DNA from: Stutzerimonas stutzeri | GTDB taxonomy: Bacteria; Pseudomonadota; Gammaproteobacteria; Pseudomonadales; Pseudomonadaceae | Direction: 5' to 3' | Length of the DNA stretch: 64,000 nucleotides | NCBI RefSeq assembly: GCF_024448955.1 | Contig: NZ_JAMOIH010000017.1 | Span: 1-64,000, forward strand | Shown here: in pieces, positions 38,552 to 51,795 of the stretch | Layout: each line of letters opens with the position of its first letter | Position numbering within the stretch: position 1 is the first letter of the stretch | Notes under the pieces: generated by a model | The model's input: only the letters and a program-made list of their open reading frames with translations | What the model was told of the DNA's origin: nothing | Database searches by the model: none | Made by a program: the position numbers and the translations under genes

Positions 38552-40752
38552 AACCCGCCACTTCCCCATTCGGCCAGCCCATCGATCGCGTCGACGGACC
38601 GCTCAAAGTTACCGGCCAGGCACGCTATGCCAGCGAGTTCCATGTGCCGGGGCTGCTCTATGGCAGCTTGGTCAACAGCAGCATCGCGCGCGGCCGGATC
38701 GTCAATATCGATGCCAGCGCGGCCGAGGCGGTGCCTGGCGTGGTGCTGGTGCTGACCCACCAGAACCGCCCGCCAATCGCCAGTTATGACGAACCCTACG
38801 AGGACGACGATGCGGCTGAAGGCTCGCCGTTCCGTCCGCTGTTCAACGACCGCATTCTCTACAGCGGCCAGCCGATCGCGCTGGTGGTGGCGGAAAACCT
38901 CGAACTGGCCCGTTACGCCGGCAGCCTGGTACAGGTGGAATACGAACGCGAGCCGCACCGGACCGATCTGCTAAGTGAGCTGGACAGCGCGCACAAGGCA
39001 CCGGCCGAATTGCCGTCGCCACGTGGCGACGTGGACGCAGCCCTGCGTGGCGCGCCGCTCAGGCTCGATCTGGAATACAGCACGCCGGTGGAACATCACA
39101 ACCCGATGGAGCCGCACGCATCCACCGTTCACTACCTGCCCGAAGGCAAGCTGGAAATCTACGACAAGACCCAAGGCGTGCAGAACTGCATGCGCTATGT
39201 GGAAGGCGTGTTCGGCATGGAGGGCAAGATTCGTATTCTCTCGCCCTTTGTCGGCGGCGCTTTCGGTTCCGGTCTACGCCCGCAGTATCAGCTGCCACTG
39301 GCGGTAATGGCAGCGCTCAAGCTCAAGCGCTCGGTGCGCGTCACGCTCAAGCGTCAGCAGATGTTCACCTTTGGTTATCGCCCTCGAACCGTGCAGCGTA
39401 TTGCCATTGGCGCAGCAGCCGACGGCCAGTTGCAAGCGCTGACGCATCAGGCGATCGGCCAGACGTCTTCGTTCGAAGACTTCACCGAACATGAAGTCGA
39501 ATGGTCAGGGATGCTTTATCAATGTCCCAACGTGAAGCTGGATTACCAGCTGGTGCCGCTGGACGTCTACACGCCGCTGGATATGCGTGCGCCAGGCGCG
39601 GCCATCGGCGTATATGCTCTGGAATGCGCCATGGACGAGCTGGCCTATGCGGCCAAGGTCGACCCGCTGACGCTGCGCCTGATCAACTATGCCGAGCGCA
39701 ACGGTAACGAAGACAAGCCCTATTCCAGCAAGGAATTGCGCCAGTGCTACGAGCAGGGCGCCGAGCGCTTCGGCTGGTCACGCCGCTCGATGGAGCCGCG
39801 CAGCATGCGTGACGGCAATCAGCTGATCGGTTGGGGGCTGGCCACTGGAGTCTGGGAGGCGATGCAGATGCCGGCCAGCGCCAAGGCCTGCATCGAACCG
39901 GATGGCCGGCTGGTGGTCAGCAGCGCCACAGCGGATATCGGCACCGGCACCTACACGGTGATGACGCAGATCGCGGCGGCCGCCATGGGGCTGCCAATGG
40001 AGCGCGTGGAGTTCCGCTTGGGCGATTCGAACCTTTCCCAGGCTCCGCTGGAAGGCGGATCGGCGACCGTTTCATCGGTGGGTAGCGCTGTGCAGCAAGC
40101 CTGTGAAGCGCTGCGCCAGAAGATACTGGATACGGCTCAGCAATCCCCGGTGTCGCCGTTCACCGGTGCAAAGCTCGACGACGTGGAATTCGTCGACGGT
40201 CAGATGCGGCTGAAGGCAGCGCCGGCGCATAGCGTCGAGATCGGGCAGGTCGTCGCCGTCACGGGCGTGCTCGAGGCCGAGGTGAGCGTCAAGCCCGGCG
40301 AGAAGCGCAACGAATATGCCACCGCCACGCATTCGGCCGTGTTCGTCGAAGTACGGGTGGACGAGACCTTGGGCACCGTCAAGGTGAGTCGCGTGGTCAG
40401 CGCTGTAGCAGCGGGGCGCGTCGTCAACCCTAAAACCGCCGGTAACCAGATCGCGGGCGGTGTGGTCTGGGGCGTCAGTCAGGCGCTGCATGAGGAAACC
40501 ATGATCGACCACGCGCTAGGCCGCTACATGAACCACAACCTGGCTGAATATCACGTGCCGGTGAATGCCGATATCGGCGACATCGACGTGATCTTCGTCG
40601 AGGAGAAGGACGAGATCGTCAACGCGCTCGGCTCCAAGGGCGTCGGCGAGATCGGTAACGTCGGCGTCGCGGCGGCGGTGGCTAATGCCATCTATCACGC
40701 CACGGGCAAGCGAGTGCGGGACCTGCCGATCACGATGGATAAGTTGCTCTAG
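38548..40752 (+). CDS. Aldehyde oxidoreductase molybdopterin subunit, PaoC-like
   Basis: The 734-aa catalytic subunit of the xanthine-oxidase family, expected to carry molybdopterin cytosine dinucleotide. It starts MKPATSPFGQPIDRVDGPLKVTG and has HNPMEPHAS, GGAFGSGLRPQ (about residues 235-245), DMRAPGAA and the C-terminal SKGVGEIGNVGVAAAVANAI with the catalytic glutamate. The overlap with the FAD subunit indicates one operon. No xdhC/paoD-type maturation gene follows; REP palindromes do. Aromatic or aliphatic aldehydes are likely substrates by family. Confidence 0.9.
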   Translation: MKPATSPFGQPIDRVDGPLKVTGQARYASEFHVPGLLYGSLVNSSIARGRIVNIDASAAEAVPGVVLVLTHQNRPPIASYDEPYEDDDAAEGSPFRPLFNDRILYSGQPIALVVAENLELARYAGSLVQVEYEREPHRTDLLSELDSAHKAPAELPSPRGDVDAALRGAPLRLDLEYSTPVEHHNPMEPHASTVHYLPEGKLEIYDKTQGVQNCMRYVEGVFGMEGKIRILSPFVGGAFGSGLRPQYQLPLAVMAALKLKRSVRVTLKRQQMFTFGYRPRTVQRIAIGAAADGQLQALTHQAIGQTSSFEDFTEHEVEWSGMLYQCPNVKLDYQLVPLDVYTPLDMRAPGAAIGVYALECAMDELAYAAKVDPLTLRLINYAERNGNEDKPYSSKELRQCYEQGAERFGWSRRSMEPRSMRDGNQLIGWGLATGVWEAMQMPASAKACIEPDGRLVVSSATADIGTGTYTVMTQIAAAAMGLPMERVEFRLGDSNLSQAPLEGGSATVSSVGSAVQQACEALRQKILDTAQQSPVSPFTGAKLDDVEFVDGQMRLKAAPAHSVEIGQVVAVTGVLEAEVSVKPGEKRNEYATATHSAVFVEVRVDETLGTVKVSRVVSAVAAGRVVNPKTAGNQIAGGVVWGVSQALHEETMIDHALGRYMNHNLAEYHVPVNADIGDIDVIFVEEKDEIVNALGSKGVGEIGNVGVAAAVANAIYHATGKRVRDLPITMDKLL

Positions 40753-40778
40753 GGCGGCTGGAAGCTGTAAGCGTCTCT

Positions 40779-40849
40779 GGTGGGCTGAAGCCCACCCTAC
40801 ATTGGCGGGCGCGGAACGCTACAGCCCGTAGGGTGGGCTTTAGCCCACC
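40779..40849. repeat. Inverted pair of REP-like palindromes after the pao-like operon
   Basis: GGTGGGCTGAAGCCCACC (40779-40796) followed by CTAC, and GTAG followed by GGTGGGCTTTAGCCCACC (40832-40849), stand head-out with 27 bases between them (40801-40827). Each is itself a hairpin. No gene lies in 40753-40936 otherwise. Confidence 0.85.
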
Positions 40850-40936
40850 ACCATAGAGTGATTCTGGCGCCATCTTGGTGCTGAAGCGGAGCGCCGCCCG
40901 GTCCACCCCGCATGCTCAGGCGAACCGGTGCCTCGC

Positions 40937-42064
40937 TCACGCCTTGATCGCCCGTAGGATGACGAACTTGGGCGTGGCCGCGACTTGCTCGACCTTGCCA
41001 AACAGTCGCTTGAGCTTCAGGTGATAGCCCAGGTGGCGGTTGCCGACGATCCATAGCTCGCCGCCCTTGCTCAGCGCGGATTTGGCCTGGGTGAACATGC
41101 GCCAGGCGAGGAAGTCGCCGACCACCTGTTGCTGGTGGAACGGTGGGTTGCATAGCACCAGATCCAGTGAGTCCGCCGGCTGTTCGGCCAGACCGTCACC
41201 GGCGCGAATGTCCGCGGGGCGGTTGCCGTGGATCGCCTTCCAGTTTTCCTGGGCCGATTGCACGGCCATGTAGCTTTCATCCACCAGTGTCAGTTGCGCC
41301 TGCGGGTTATGCAGCGCATAGACGATGCCGAGCACGCCGTTGCCGCAGCCGAGGTCCGCCACGCGCAGATCGCCGAGCGCCTTGGGCAGGTGCGGCAGAA
41401 ACGCGCGGGTGCCGATGTCCAGGTCTTCGCGGCAGAACAGGTTGGCGTGGTTGATCAATTCGATGGCTGGCTGAGCGAGGCGGTAGCGCGTGGGGTAGGG
41501 CGATACGGGTGCTGGTTTTTCAACGGGGGTCGCGGTTAGCAAACGGGCCTTCTTCATCGCCAGCGAGGCCTGCACCGGGCCGATGTATTTTTCCAGCAGA
41601 TCGCCCGCCGCGCGCGGCAAGTGCTTGATCATCGCGGCGGCGATCACCTGAGCGTCGGGTGCCAACCGACCGTGCAGGCGAATCAGCTGTTCCTCCAGCA
41701 GCGCCAGGGTCTTGGGGATGCGGATCAGAACGATATCGAACGGGCCGCTGGCGGTCTGGCTGGCGGGCGCGAAGGTGACGCTGTCGCTCGGCAGGCCATT
41801 GCGTGCCAGGTTCTTCTGCAATGCCAGGTGCGCCAGATGGGAGTCGCCACTACTGATCACCTGCGCATGAAGCGCCAGCGAGGCGGACAGGGCGCCGAAG
41901 CTGTCGTTGAGTATCAGCACCCGGCTGCTGGCCGGCAGACCCTGCTCATGCGCTTGCTTGAGCAGATACTCGTCGGCGGCATCGAACGCCTGCAGTGGCT
42001 CGTTCGGTTGTTCGGGCTGGCGGATCAGGTCGAGGCGCGCGTAGGTGGATTCGAGAATAGGCAT
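40937..42064 (-). CDS. rlmG: 23S rRNA (guanine-1835-N2) methyltransferase
   Basis: RlmG (375 aa) has two Rossmann-like halves. The C-terminal catalytic half carries VADLGCGNGVLGIVYA (about residues 236-251), VDESYMAVQSA and the N2-guanine methyltransferase motif VLCNPPFHQQQ (about 303-313). The N-terminal part is the degenerate half typical of RlmG and RsmC; the overall length favours RlmG. It is divergent from fpr, with 86 bases between. Confidence 0.9.
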   Translation of the reverse strand: MPILESTYARLDLIRQPEQPNEPLQAFDAADEYLLKQAHEQGLPASSRVLILNDSFGALSASLALHAQVISSGDSHLAHLALQKNLARNGLPSDSVTFAPASQTASGPFDIVLIRIPKTLALLEEQLIRLHGRLAPDAQVIAAAMIKHLPRAAGDLLEKYIGPVQASLAMKKARLLTATPVEKPAPVSPYPTRYRLAQPAIELINHANLFCREDLDIGTRAFLPHLPKALGDLRVADLGCGNGVLGIVYALHNPQAQLTLVDESYMAVQSAQENWKAIHGNRPADIRAGDGLAEQPADSLDLVLCNPPFHQQQVVGDFLAWRMFTQAKSALSKGGELWIVGNRHLGYHLKLKRLFGKVEQVAATPKFVILRAIKA

Positions 42065-42150
42065 AAGAACTGGCGGTGTTTGTCGGCGTCGGAAAGGTGT
42101 ATCAAGGGGTTTACCCTCGAATCCGCAGATGTCCGCGAAGGGAGCGAAGT

Positions 42151-42927
42151 ATGACCGTCAGCGAAGAGAAGTTCACCCGCCAGCGCCTGCTCGAGGTGCA
42201 GACGCTGACGCCCAGCCTGTTTACCCTGCGCACCACGCGCGACCCGGGCTTCCGTTTCACCGCCGGCCAGTTCGCCCGGCTGGGCGTGCGCAAGCCCAGT
42301 GGCAGCATCGTCTGGCGCGCCTATTCGATGGTGTCGGCACCGCACGACGAGTTTCTCGACTTTTTCTCAATCGTGGTGCCGGACGGCGAGTTCACCAGCG
42401 AGTTGAGTCGGCTCAAACCCGGCGATGAGTTGTTGATCGACAAGCAGGCGTTCGGCTTTCTGACCCTGGACCGCTTCCCCGACGGGCGCGATCTCTGGCT
42501 GCTGGCCACCGGCACCGGGTTGGCGCCGTTTCTGTCGATTCTGCAGGACTTCGAGGTTTGGCAGCGTTTCGGGCGCATCGTGCTGGTCTACAGCGCGCGC
42601 ACCGAATCGGAACTGGCCTATCAGCAGCTGATCCGCGAACTGCCGGAGCGCGAATACCTGGAAGGACTGGGCGGCAAGCTGACCTACCTGCCGGTCGTCA
42701 CTCGCGAGCAGGTGCGCGGCGCGCTGAGCGGGCGTATCACCGCGCTGATCGAAAATGGCGAACTGGAACGCGCCGCCGATTTGAAGCTGGAGCCCGAGCA
42801 CTCGCGCATCATGCTCTGCGGCAACCCGCAGATGATCGAAGACACCCGCGCTATCCTCAAGACACGCGACCTCAACCTGGCGCTGACCCGCAGGCCGGGG
42901 CAAGTGGCGGTGGAGAATTATTGGTAA
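42151..42927 (+). CDS. fpr: Ferredoxin-NADP reductase
   Basis: Fpr (258 aa) exchanges electrons between NADPH and ferredoxin or bacterioferritin-associated ferredoxin. The FAD motif RAYSMVSAPHDEFLDFFS (about residues 51-68), the pyrophosphate-binding GTGLAPFLSIL (about 120-130) and the C-terminal VENYW are present. ATG 42151 follows GAAGGGAG and gives MTVSEEKFTRQRLLEV. In Pseudomonas Fpr is tied to oxidative stress and iron release (recalled). Confidence 0.93.
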   Translation: MTVSEEKFTRQRLLEVQTLTPSLFTLRTTRDPGFRFTAGQFARLGVRKPSGSIVWRAYSMVSAPHDEFLDFFSIVVPDGEFTSELSRLKPGDELLIDKQAFGFLTLDRFPDGRDLWLLATGTGLAPFLSILQDFEVWQRFGRIVLVYSARTESELAYQQLIRELPEREYLEGLGGKLTYLPVVTREQVRGALSGRITALIENGELERAADLKLEPEHSRIMLCGNPQMIEDTRAILKTRDLNLALTRRPGQVAVENYW

Positions 42928-42980
42928 GGGGCTAGCTGGAAGAAAAAGCGACGTAGGTAACGCGGGATGGTCGCCAATAA

Positions 42981-43052
42981 GTAGGGTGGGCTTCAGCCCA
43001 CCGATGTTTTTCAAGTCCGGCCCTTGCTGCGGTGGGCTAAAGCCCACCCTAC
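42981..43052. repeat. Inverted pair of REP-like palindromes between fpr and gdhA
   Basis: GTAG followed by GGTGGGCTTCAGCCCACC (42985-43002), and GGTGGGCTAAAGCCCACC (43031-43048) followed by CTAC, face inward with 28 bases between. The pair could fold into two hairpins or one long one. Confidence 0.85.
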
Positions 43053-43077
43053 GGGCTTCGCCTCAACCTCTTAAACG

Positions 43078-43112
43078 AAAAGCCCCCGCCGGATAGTCCG
43101 GTGGGGGCTTTT
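43078..43112. terminator. Terminator between fpr and gdhA
   Basis: AAAAGCCCCCGCCGG, loop and CCGGTGGGGGCTTTT form a 15-pair stem with one G-U pair, A-rich on one side and T-rich on the other. It serves the convergent genes in both directions. Confidence 0.9.
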
Positions 43113-43147
43113 GCTTTCAGCTTCAGGCGTCCCGCTTCAAGCTGCCG

Positions 43148-44485
<1,338 letters not shown>

Positions 44486-44765
44486 TTAAAGAGCCCTCGT
44501 CGGACCGCTAGCAGCAGTCATTAAAATTTTTTTGGGCGGCGACTCTAACAAACAACTTTTGCACCGTGAAGGTGCCACATGGTCCGAAGTGTCGCATCCT
44601 GGTGCATGAATGATCCGGTTCGGCTGTGAACTGCGCGTCGCGAAGCAAGGAACTTCGGTGCGCCCGTATGACCGAAAAAAGGAGGCGTGCGCGCCCTGGC
44701 ACGGCGTCGGAGGTTTGCTGCAGGCCTCGAATTCTTAACTGCCGGAAGAAAACCAAGGGGTGCAA
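44486..44765. other. Non-coding gap between divergent gdhA and gntK
   Basis: No gene or terminator is clear in these 280 bases. A small hairpin (GCACC, five-base loop, GGTGC) lies near 44559-44573. gdhA and gntK promoters must both be here, but I see no element close enough to consensus to call. Confidence 0.4.
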
Positions 44766-45275
44766 GTGATAGTCGTGATCATGGGTGTATCTGGAAGCGG
44801 CAAAACGACTATTGGCGAGCAGTTGGCCGCTCGTCTGGGGTGTGGTTTCTCGGATGCCGATGAGTATCACGGACCTGCCAACAAGGCAAAAATGGCCGCC
44901 GGAATTCCTCTCACCGATGAGGACCGCCAGCCGTGGCTGCAGGCGATGCATGAAGCCATCGCTGAGCGGGCGAGTCAGGGCAAGGATCATGTGTTTGCCT
45001 GTTCAGCGCTCAAACGTCGGTATCGCGACATACTGCGTGGTGAAGTCGCCGATGTGAGGCTGGTTTTTCTCGAGGGACCGCGGGACGTGCTGGAGGAGCG
45101 CATCGCCAATCGTCGCGGACATTTTTTCGCCTCTGCGCTGCTGGATGATCAGCTCGCCAATCTCGAGCCGCCAGAGAAGAGCGAGGCGCTGATCATGGAT
45201 GTCCGCCAGACACCGGAAGAGGTCGTCGAGCAGATCGTCAAGGCACTCGCTGCGGCAGGATGCGATCAGGCCTAG
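44766..45275 (+). CDS. gntK: Gluconokinase
   Basis: GntK (169 aa) phosphorylates gluconate to 6-phosphogluconate, feeding the Entner-Doudoroff pathway. Walker A GVSGSGKTT is near residues 7-15, followed by DADEYHGPANKAKM and the CSALKRRYRD lid region. I choose GTG 44766, five bases after AAGGGG; a GTG six bases earlier is poorly spaced. A terminator follows at 45339. Confidence 0.92.
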   Translation: MIVVIMGVSGSGKTTIGEQLAARLGCGFSDADEYHGPANKAKMAAGIPLTDEDRQPWLQAMHEAIAERASQGKDHVFACSALKRRYRDILRGEVADVRLVFLEGPRDVLEERIANRRGHFFASALLDDQLANLEPPEKSEALIMDVRQTPEEVVEQIVKALAAAGCDQA

Positions 45276-45338
45276 CGCCATGGCTCGCTTGGTCGCATCG
45301 AGGCTCGGCGCTTCCGGCCACAGGAAAGCCGATAGAAG

Positions 45339-45363
45339 AACGGAGCCTTTCGGCTCCGTTTTC
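45339..45363 (+). terminator. Terminator after gntK
   Basis: AACGGAGCC, loop TTTC and GGCTCCGTT, followed by TTTCGG, form an intrinsic terminator. It also lies just past the end of the convergent ettA gene. Confidence 0.88.
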
Positions 45364-45370
45364 GGTCGTG

Positions 45371-47038
<1,668 letters not shown>

Positions 47039-47163
47039 GGAAACGAATGCCCGTGACAAAGAATAGAGGAAGGAAGACCCCGTCGCAGGGACGGGTCAGA
47101 ACAGTTCGGCAAAGCTACCGGAATGCTCATGACAGGGCAAACCACCGGCCATGCCTCAGCGTG

Positions 47164-50100
47164 ATGGCATTTTGCCGCTTAACGGGGCATCATTGCGTTC
47201 TTTTCGCGTTAGCTGTATGGCTTTTCTCGCCTTATCACATAGGTCCGATCCGCTTGGCCGATACTGATCCCCTTCAGCCGCGCTCGTCCCGTTCCGAGTG
47301 GTTCACCAGGCTCGGCCAACTGGCGGGCCGGGTGTTTAGCCGCTGTCTGTCGCCCCGGCGTTCTGTTTCCCGTTGGCAAGCGTTGCGTTATTCGGACTCC
47401 ATACTGGACGCCATCGAAGAACGTATCCTCATCAGCGACCTCACCGGTCGGCTGCTGTATCTCAACAGCCAGGCCGGGTCGATGTTCGGCCTGAACAATC
47501 GAGACGTGGGACGTTATCGATTGCAGGAGCTGCTGCCGACGCTCTGCCGCAATGCATTCGAGGCCGGCGATCCGCGCTCCGATCTCGATTTGGAGCCCGT
47601 GCGACGGCTGCAGGATGGGGAAACACACCTATATTCCATGACCCGCCGAGCACTGTGCCTGGACGGCAATGCGCAGCCTTCCGGTTTCGTCTGGGTCATG
47701 CGCGACATCACGCGTGAACAGCAGGCGCAGACAGCGCTGGCGGAGCGGGAGCGCTTCTGGTCCGAGGTGCTGCGTGCGGTGCCCGACACGCTTTATGTGC
47801 AGGATCTGGTGGCGGGCAAGCTGTTGTTCAGCAATAACAACCTGGCCTCGCGCCTGGGTTACAGCGAAGAGGAGCGCGGCGAAGATGCCAATTTCTTCTG
47901 GCAGCGCATCAGTCACCCCGACGACCAGGAATACATCGCGCGGCTGCTCGCCCTGCGCGGCTCGATTACCGACGGTCAGAGCCAGGAATCTCTGCTGCGT
48001 TGGCGCCACCGTAACGGCAAGTGGCACTGGTTTAGCGTTTCCGAACAGGTGCTGGCGCGCGATGCGCAGGGGCGGGTGCAGCGGCTGATCGGCGTAGCCC
48101 GGGATGTCACCGCCAATATCGAGCACAGCCATTCCCTGCGTGTTAGTGAGCGTCGGTACCGCATGCTGGCCGACAGCCTGCGCGATCTGATCTTCACCAC
48201 TGACAGCGCGGTACGCATCAATTACATCAGTCCGTCGGTGCAAACCATGCTGGGCTACAGCCCCGAATGGGTGGCCCGTCATGGTCTGGATCGGGTGGTG
48301 ACCAAGCCGCGTCAGGCCGCTGGGTTCTACGATTTGATGCGCCGAGTGCGCAAGGCTTCGGCTAATCCGGCAGCGATCGCCGAACTCGGGGAGAGCCTGC
48401 AAGGCGAAACGTTGTACTTCGATTGTGTTGCCGCCGACGGTCGAACGCTCGCGCTCGAGTTGCGAGTCATGTTGCTCTGGAACGAAAACAATCGTTTCGA
48501 CGGCGCATTGTGCATCGCCCGTGACATAAGCGAGCAGCGCCAGGCGGAGAAGGCGCTGCGCCGCGCCGCGACGGTATTCGACCATTCCACCGCCGCTATC
48601 GTGGTTACCGATCCGGCTGGCCAGATCGTCCAGGTCAACGCGGCGTTCCAGCGCATCACTGGCTATCGCACCGACGAAATACTGGGCAAGCTGCCGACGG
48701 CACTCAGCGCGGATCGACAGCAAGCCAACCAGATGACCTTCGTTCGCGACAAGATTCTTCAAGCCGGAACCTGGGAAGGCGAGTTCTGGCTCAAGCGCAA
48801 GACGGGCGAAACCTATCCGTGCTGGGTCGGCATTACCGCCGTGCGCGACGCTGAAAACGACTTGGTCAGCTACGTCTGCTTCTTTAGCGACATGAGCGAG
48901 CGCAAGGCCAGCGAGAAGCGCATCCATCGCCTGGCCTATTACGATGGCCTGACTCAATTACCCAACAGGACGTTATTCCAGGATCGCCTGCACAGCAGCC
49001 TGCAACTGGCCGCGCGGCGGGGTGGCTGGGTGGCGCTGATGTTTCTCGATCTGGATCGGTTCAAGCCGATCAACGACTCGCTGGGCCACGCTGCGGGCGA
49101 TCGGATGCTCAAGGATGTCGCCGCGCGTCTGGCTTCATGCGTCGATGAAGACGATACGGTGGCGCGCATGGGCGGCGACGAGTTCACCTTTCTTCTGCGC
49201 CCCAGCGGCGACCGCGATGAAGCCCTGAGCCGTGCGATCCAGGTTGCCGAACGCATTCTGGCCAGCCTGACCGAGCCATTCGTGCTGTCGGGTCGGGAGT
49301 TCTTCGTCACCGCCAGCATCGGCATCGCCCTCAGCCCGCAGGATGGCAACGACCTCAGCCAGTTGATGAAGAACGCCGATACGGCGATGTACTACGCCAA
49401 GGAGCGCGGCAAGAACAATTTCCAGTTCTACCAGGCCGAAATGAATGCCCGCGCGCTGGAGCGTCTCGAACTGGAAAGCGATCTGCGCCACGCGCTCGAG
49501 CAGCGGCAGTTCGTGCTGCATTACCAGCCGCAATTCCTCGTCGATGGCCACACCCTGACCGGCGTCGAGGCGCTGTTGCGCTGGCAGCACCCACTGCGTG
49601 GCCTGGTATCGCCAGACGATTTCATCCCGGCGCTGGAAGAGCTTGGGCTGGTAGTCGAAGTCGGCGACTGGGTGCTCCGCGAAGCCTGCCGGCAGATCGT
49701 CGAGTGGCAGGCGCAGGGGCTTGTCGTGCCGAAAGTCTCGGTGAACCTTTCCGCCAGGCAGTTCGCCGACGGCCGGCTCGGTCAGCGCATCGCTGCGATT
49801 CTGGCGTCCAGCGACATCCTGCCGGGCCGACTGGAGCTGGAGCTGACCGAAAGCATTCTGATGCAGGATGTCAATGGAGCGATGCGCACCCTGGATTCGC
49901 TCAAGCGTCTCGGACTCTCCCTTGCGATCGACGATTTCGGTACCGGCTATTCATCGCTGAATTATTTGAAGGCGTTCCCCATCGACGTGCTGAAGATCGA
50001 CCGCAGCTTCGTCGACGGCGTGCCGGCGGGCGAGCAGGATACGCAGATCGCCCACGCGATCATCGCCATGGCACACAGCCTAAGGTTGTCTGTAATAGCC

Positions 50101-50253
50101 GAAGGCGTGGAAACACAAGCTCAGCTGGACTTCCTGCGCGAGCATGACTGCGACGAGGTGCAGGGTTTTTTCCTCGGCCGACCGATGCCGGCCAACGGGC
50201 TGTCGACCTATTTGGGTGAGGAGCGGACGATCGACACAACTGTCGCAGGCTAA
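47164..50253 (+). CDS. Four-PAS GGDEF-EAL cyclic-di-GMP protein, MorA-like
   Basis: A protein of about 1,029 aa combining four PAS domains (beginning near [41 protein letters not shown] and [14 protein letters not shown]), a diguanylate cyclase (intact RMGGDEF) and a phosphodiesterase (GVEALLRW with [16 protein letters not shown]). The usual inhibitory RxxD before GGDEF is DEDD here. It sits beside glyA as morA does in P. aeruginosa (recalled), but MorA has a long membrane N-terminus and this has room for almost none, because ettA starts divergently at 47038. The start is uncertain: ATG 47164, the frame from 47047, or TTG 47254. Confidence 0.85.
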   Translation: MAFCRLTGHHCVLFALAVWLFSPYHIGPIRLADTDPLQPRSSRSEWFTRLGQLAGRVFSRCLSPRRSVSRWQALRYSDSILDAIEERILISDLTGRLLYLNSQAGSMFGLNNRDVGRYRLQELLPTLCRNAFEAGDPRSDLDLEPVRRLQDGETHLYSMTRRALCLDGNAQPSGFVWVMRDITREQQAQTALAERERFWSEVLRAVPDTLYVQDLVAGKLLFSNNNLASRLGYSEEERGEDANFFWQRISHPDDQEYIARLLALRGSITDGQSQESLLRWRHRNGKWHWFSVSEQVLARDAQGRVQRLIGVARDVTANIEHSHSLRVSERRYRMLADSLRDLIFTTDSAVRINYISPSVQTMLGYSPEWVARHGLDRVVTKPRQAAGFYDLMRRVRKASANPAAIAELGESLQGETLYFDCVAADGRTLALELRVMLLWNENNRFDGALCIARDISEQRQAEKALRRAATVFDHSTAAIVVTDPAGQIVQVNAAFQRITGYRTDEILGKLPTALSADRQQANQMTFVRDKILQAGTWEGEFWLKRKTGETYPCWVGITAVRDAENDLVSYVCFFSDMSERKASEKRIHRLAYYDGLTQLPNRTLFQDRLHSSLQLAARRGGWVALMFLDLDRFKPINDSLGHAAGDRMLKDVAARLASCVDEDDTVARMGGDEFTFLLRPSGDRDEALSRAIQVAERILASLTEPFVLSGREFFVTASIGIALSPQDGNDLSQLMKNADTAMYYAKERGKNNFQFYQAEMNARALERLELESDLRHALEQRQFVLHYQPQFLVDGHTLTGVEALLRWQHPLRGLVSPDDFIPALEELGLVVEVGDWVLREACRQIVEWQAQGLVVPKVSVNLSARQFADGRLGQRIAAILASSDILPGRLELELTESILMQDVNGAMRTLDSLKRLGLSLAIDDFGTGYSSLNYLKAFPIDVLKIDRSFVDGVPAGEQDTQIAHAIIAMAHSLRLSVIAEGVETQAQLDFLREHDCDEVQGFFLGRPMPANGLSTYLGEERTIDTTVAG

Positions 50254-50434
50254 GCGTGGTGCGCGGAACGCCGATCGTATTTTTTCGCAACGACCAGCTT
50301 TCCAGCCTCCAGCGCTTTTTTCCGTCTCAGCATTCATGTTGCCCATGACCACAGTTCATACCCGCGATCTGGTGGATGGGGTAGAATCCGCGCCTCTCTT
50401 TTATCCAACGCCAGCTGATTCTCAGGGGACCGCC

Positions 50435-51688
<1,254 letters not shown>

Positions 51689-51707
51689 TATTCAGCGCAG
51701 CATGGAG

Positions 51708-51739
51708 AAGCCCGGTTATTTGCCGGGCTTTTTCGTTTT
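51708..51739 (+). terminator. Terminator after glyA
   Basis: AAGCCCGG, a seven-base loop and CCGGGCTT are followed by TTTCGTTTTT. It separates glyA from the two-component genes. Confidence 0.92.
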
Positions 51740-51795
51740 TACCAGATGACGATCTTGCAGCGTTCAGCAAGATTCGTGTTATCCGGAGACGCTCA

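Noticed and set aside
44540-44600. Sigma-54 promoter for gdhA
   Set aside because: TGGCAC and TGCA occur on the minus strand, but the GG-to-GC distance is two bases too long.
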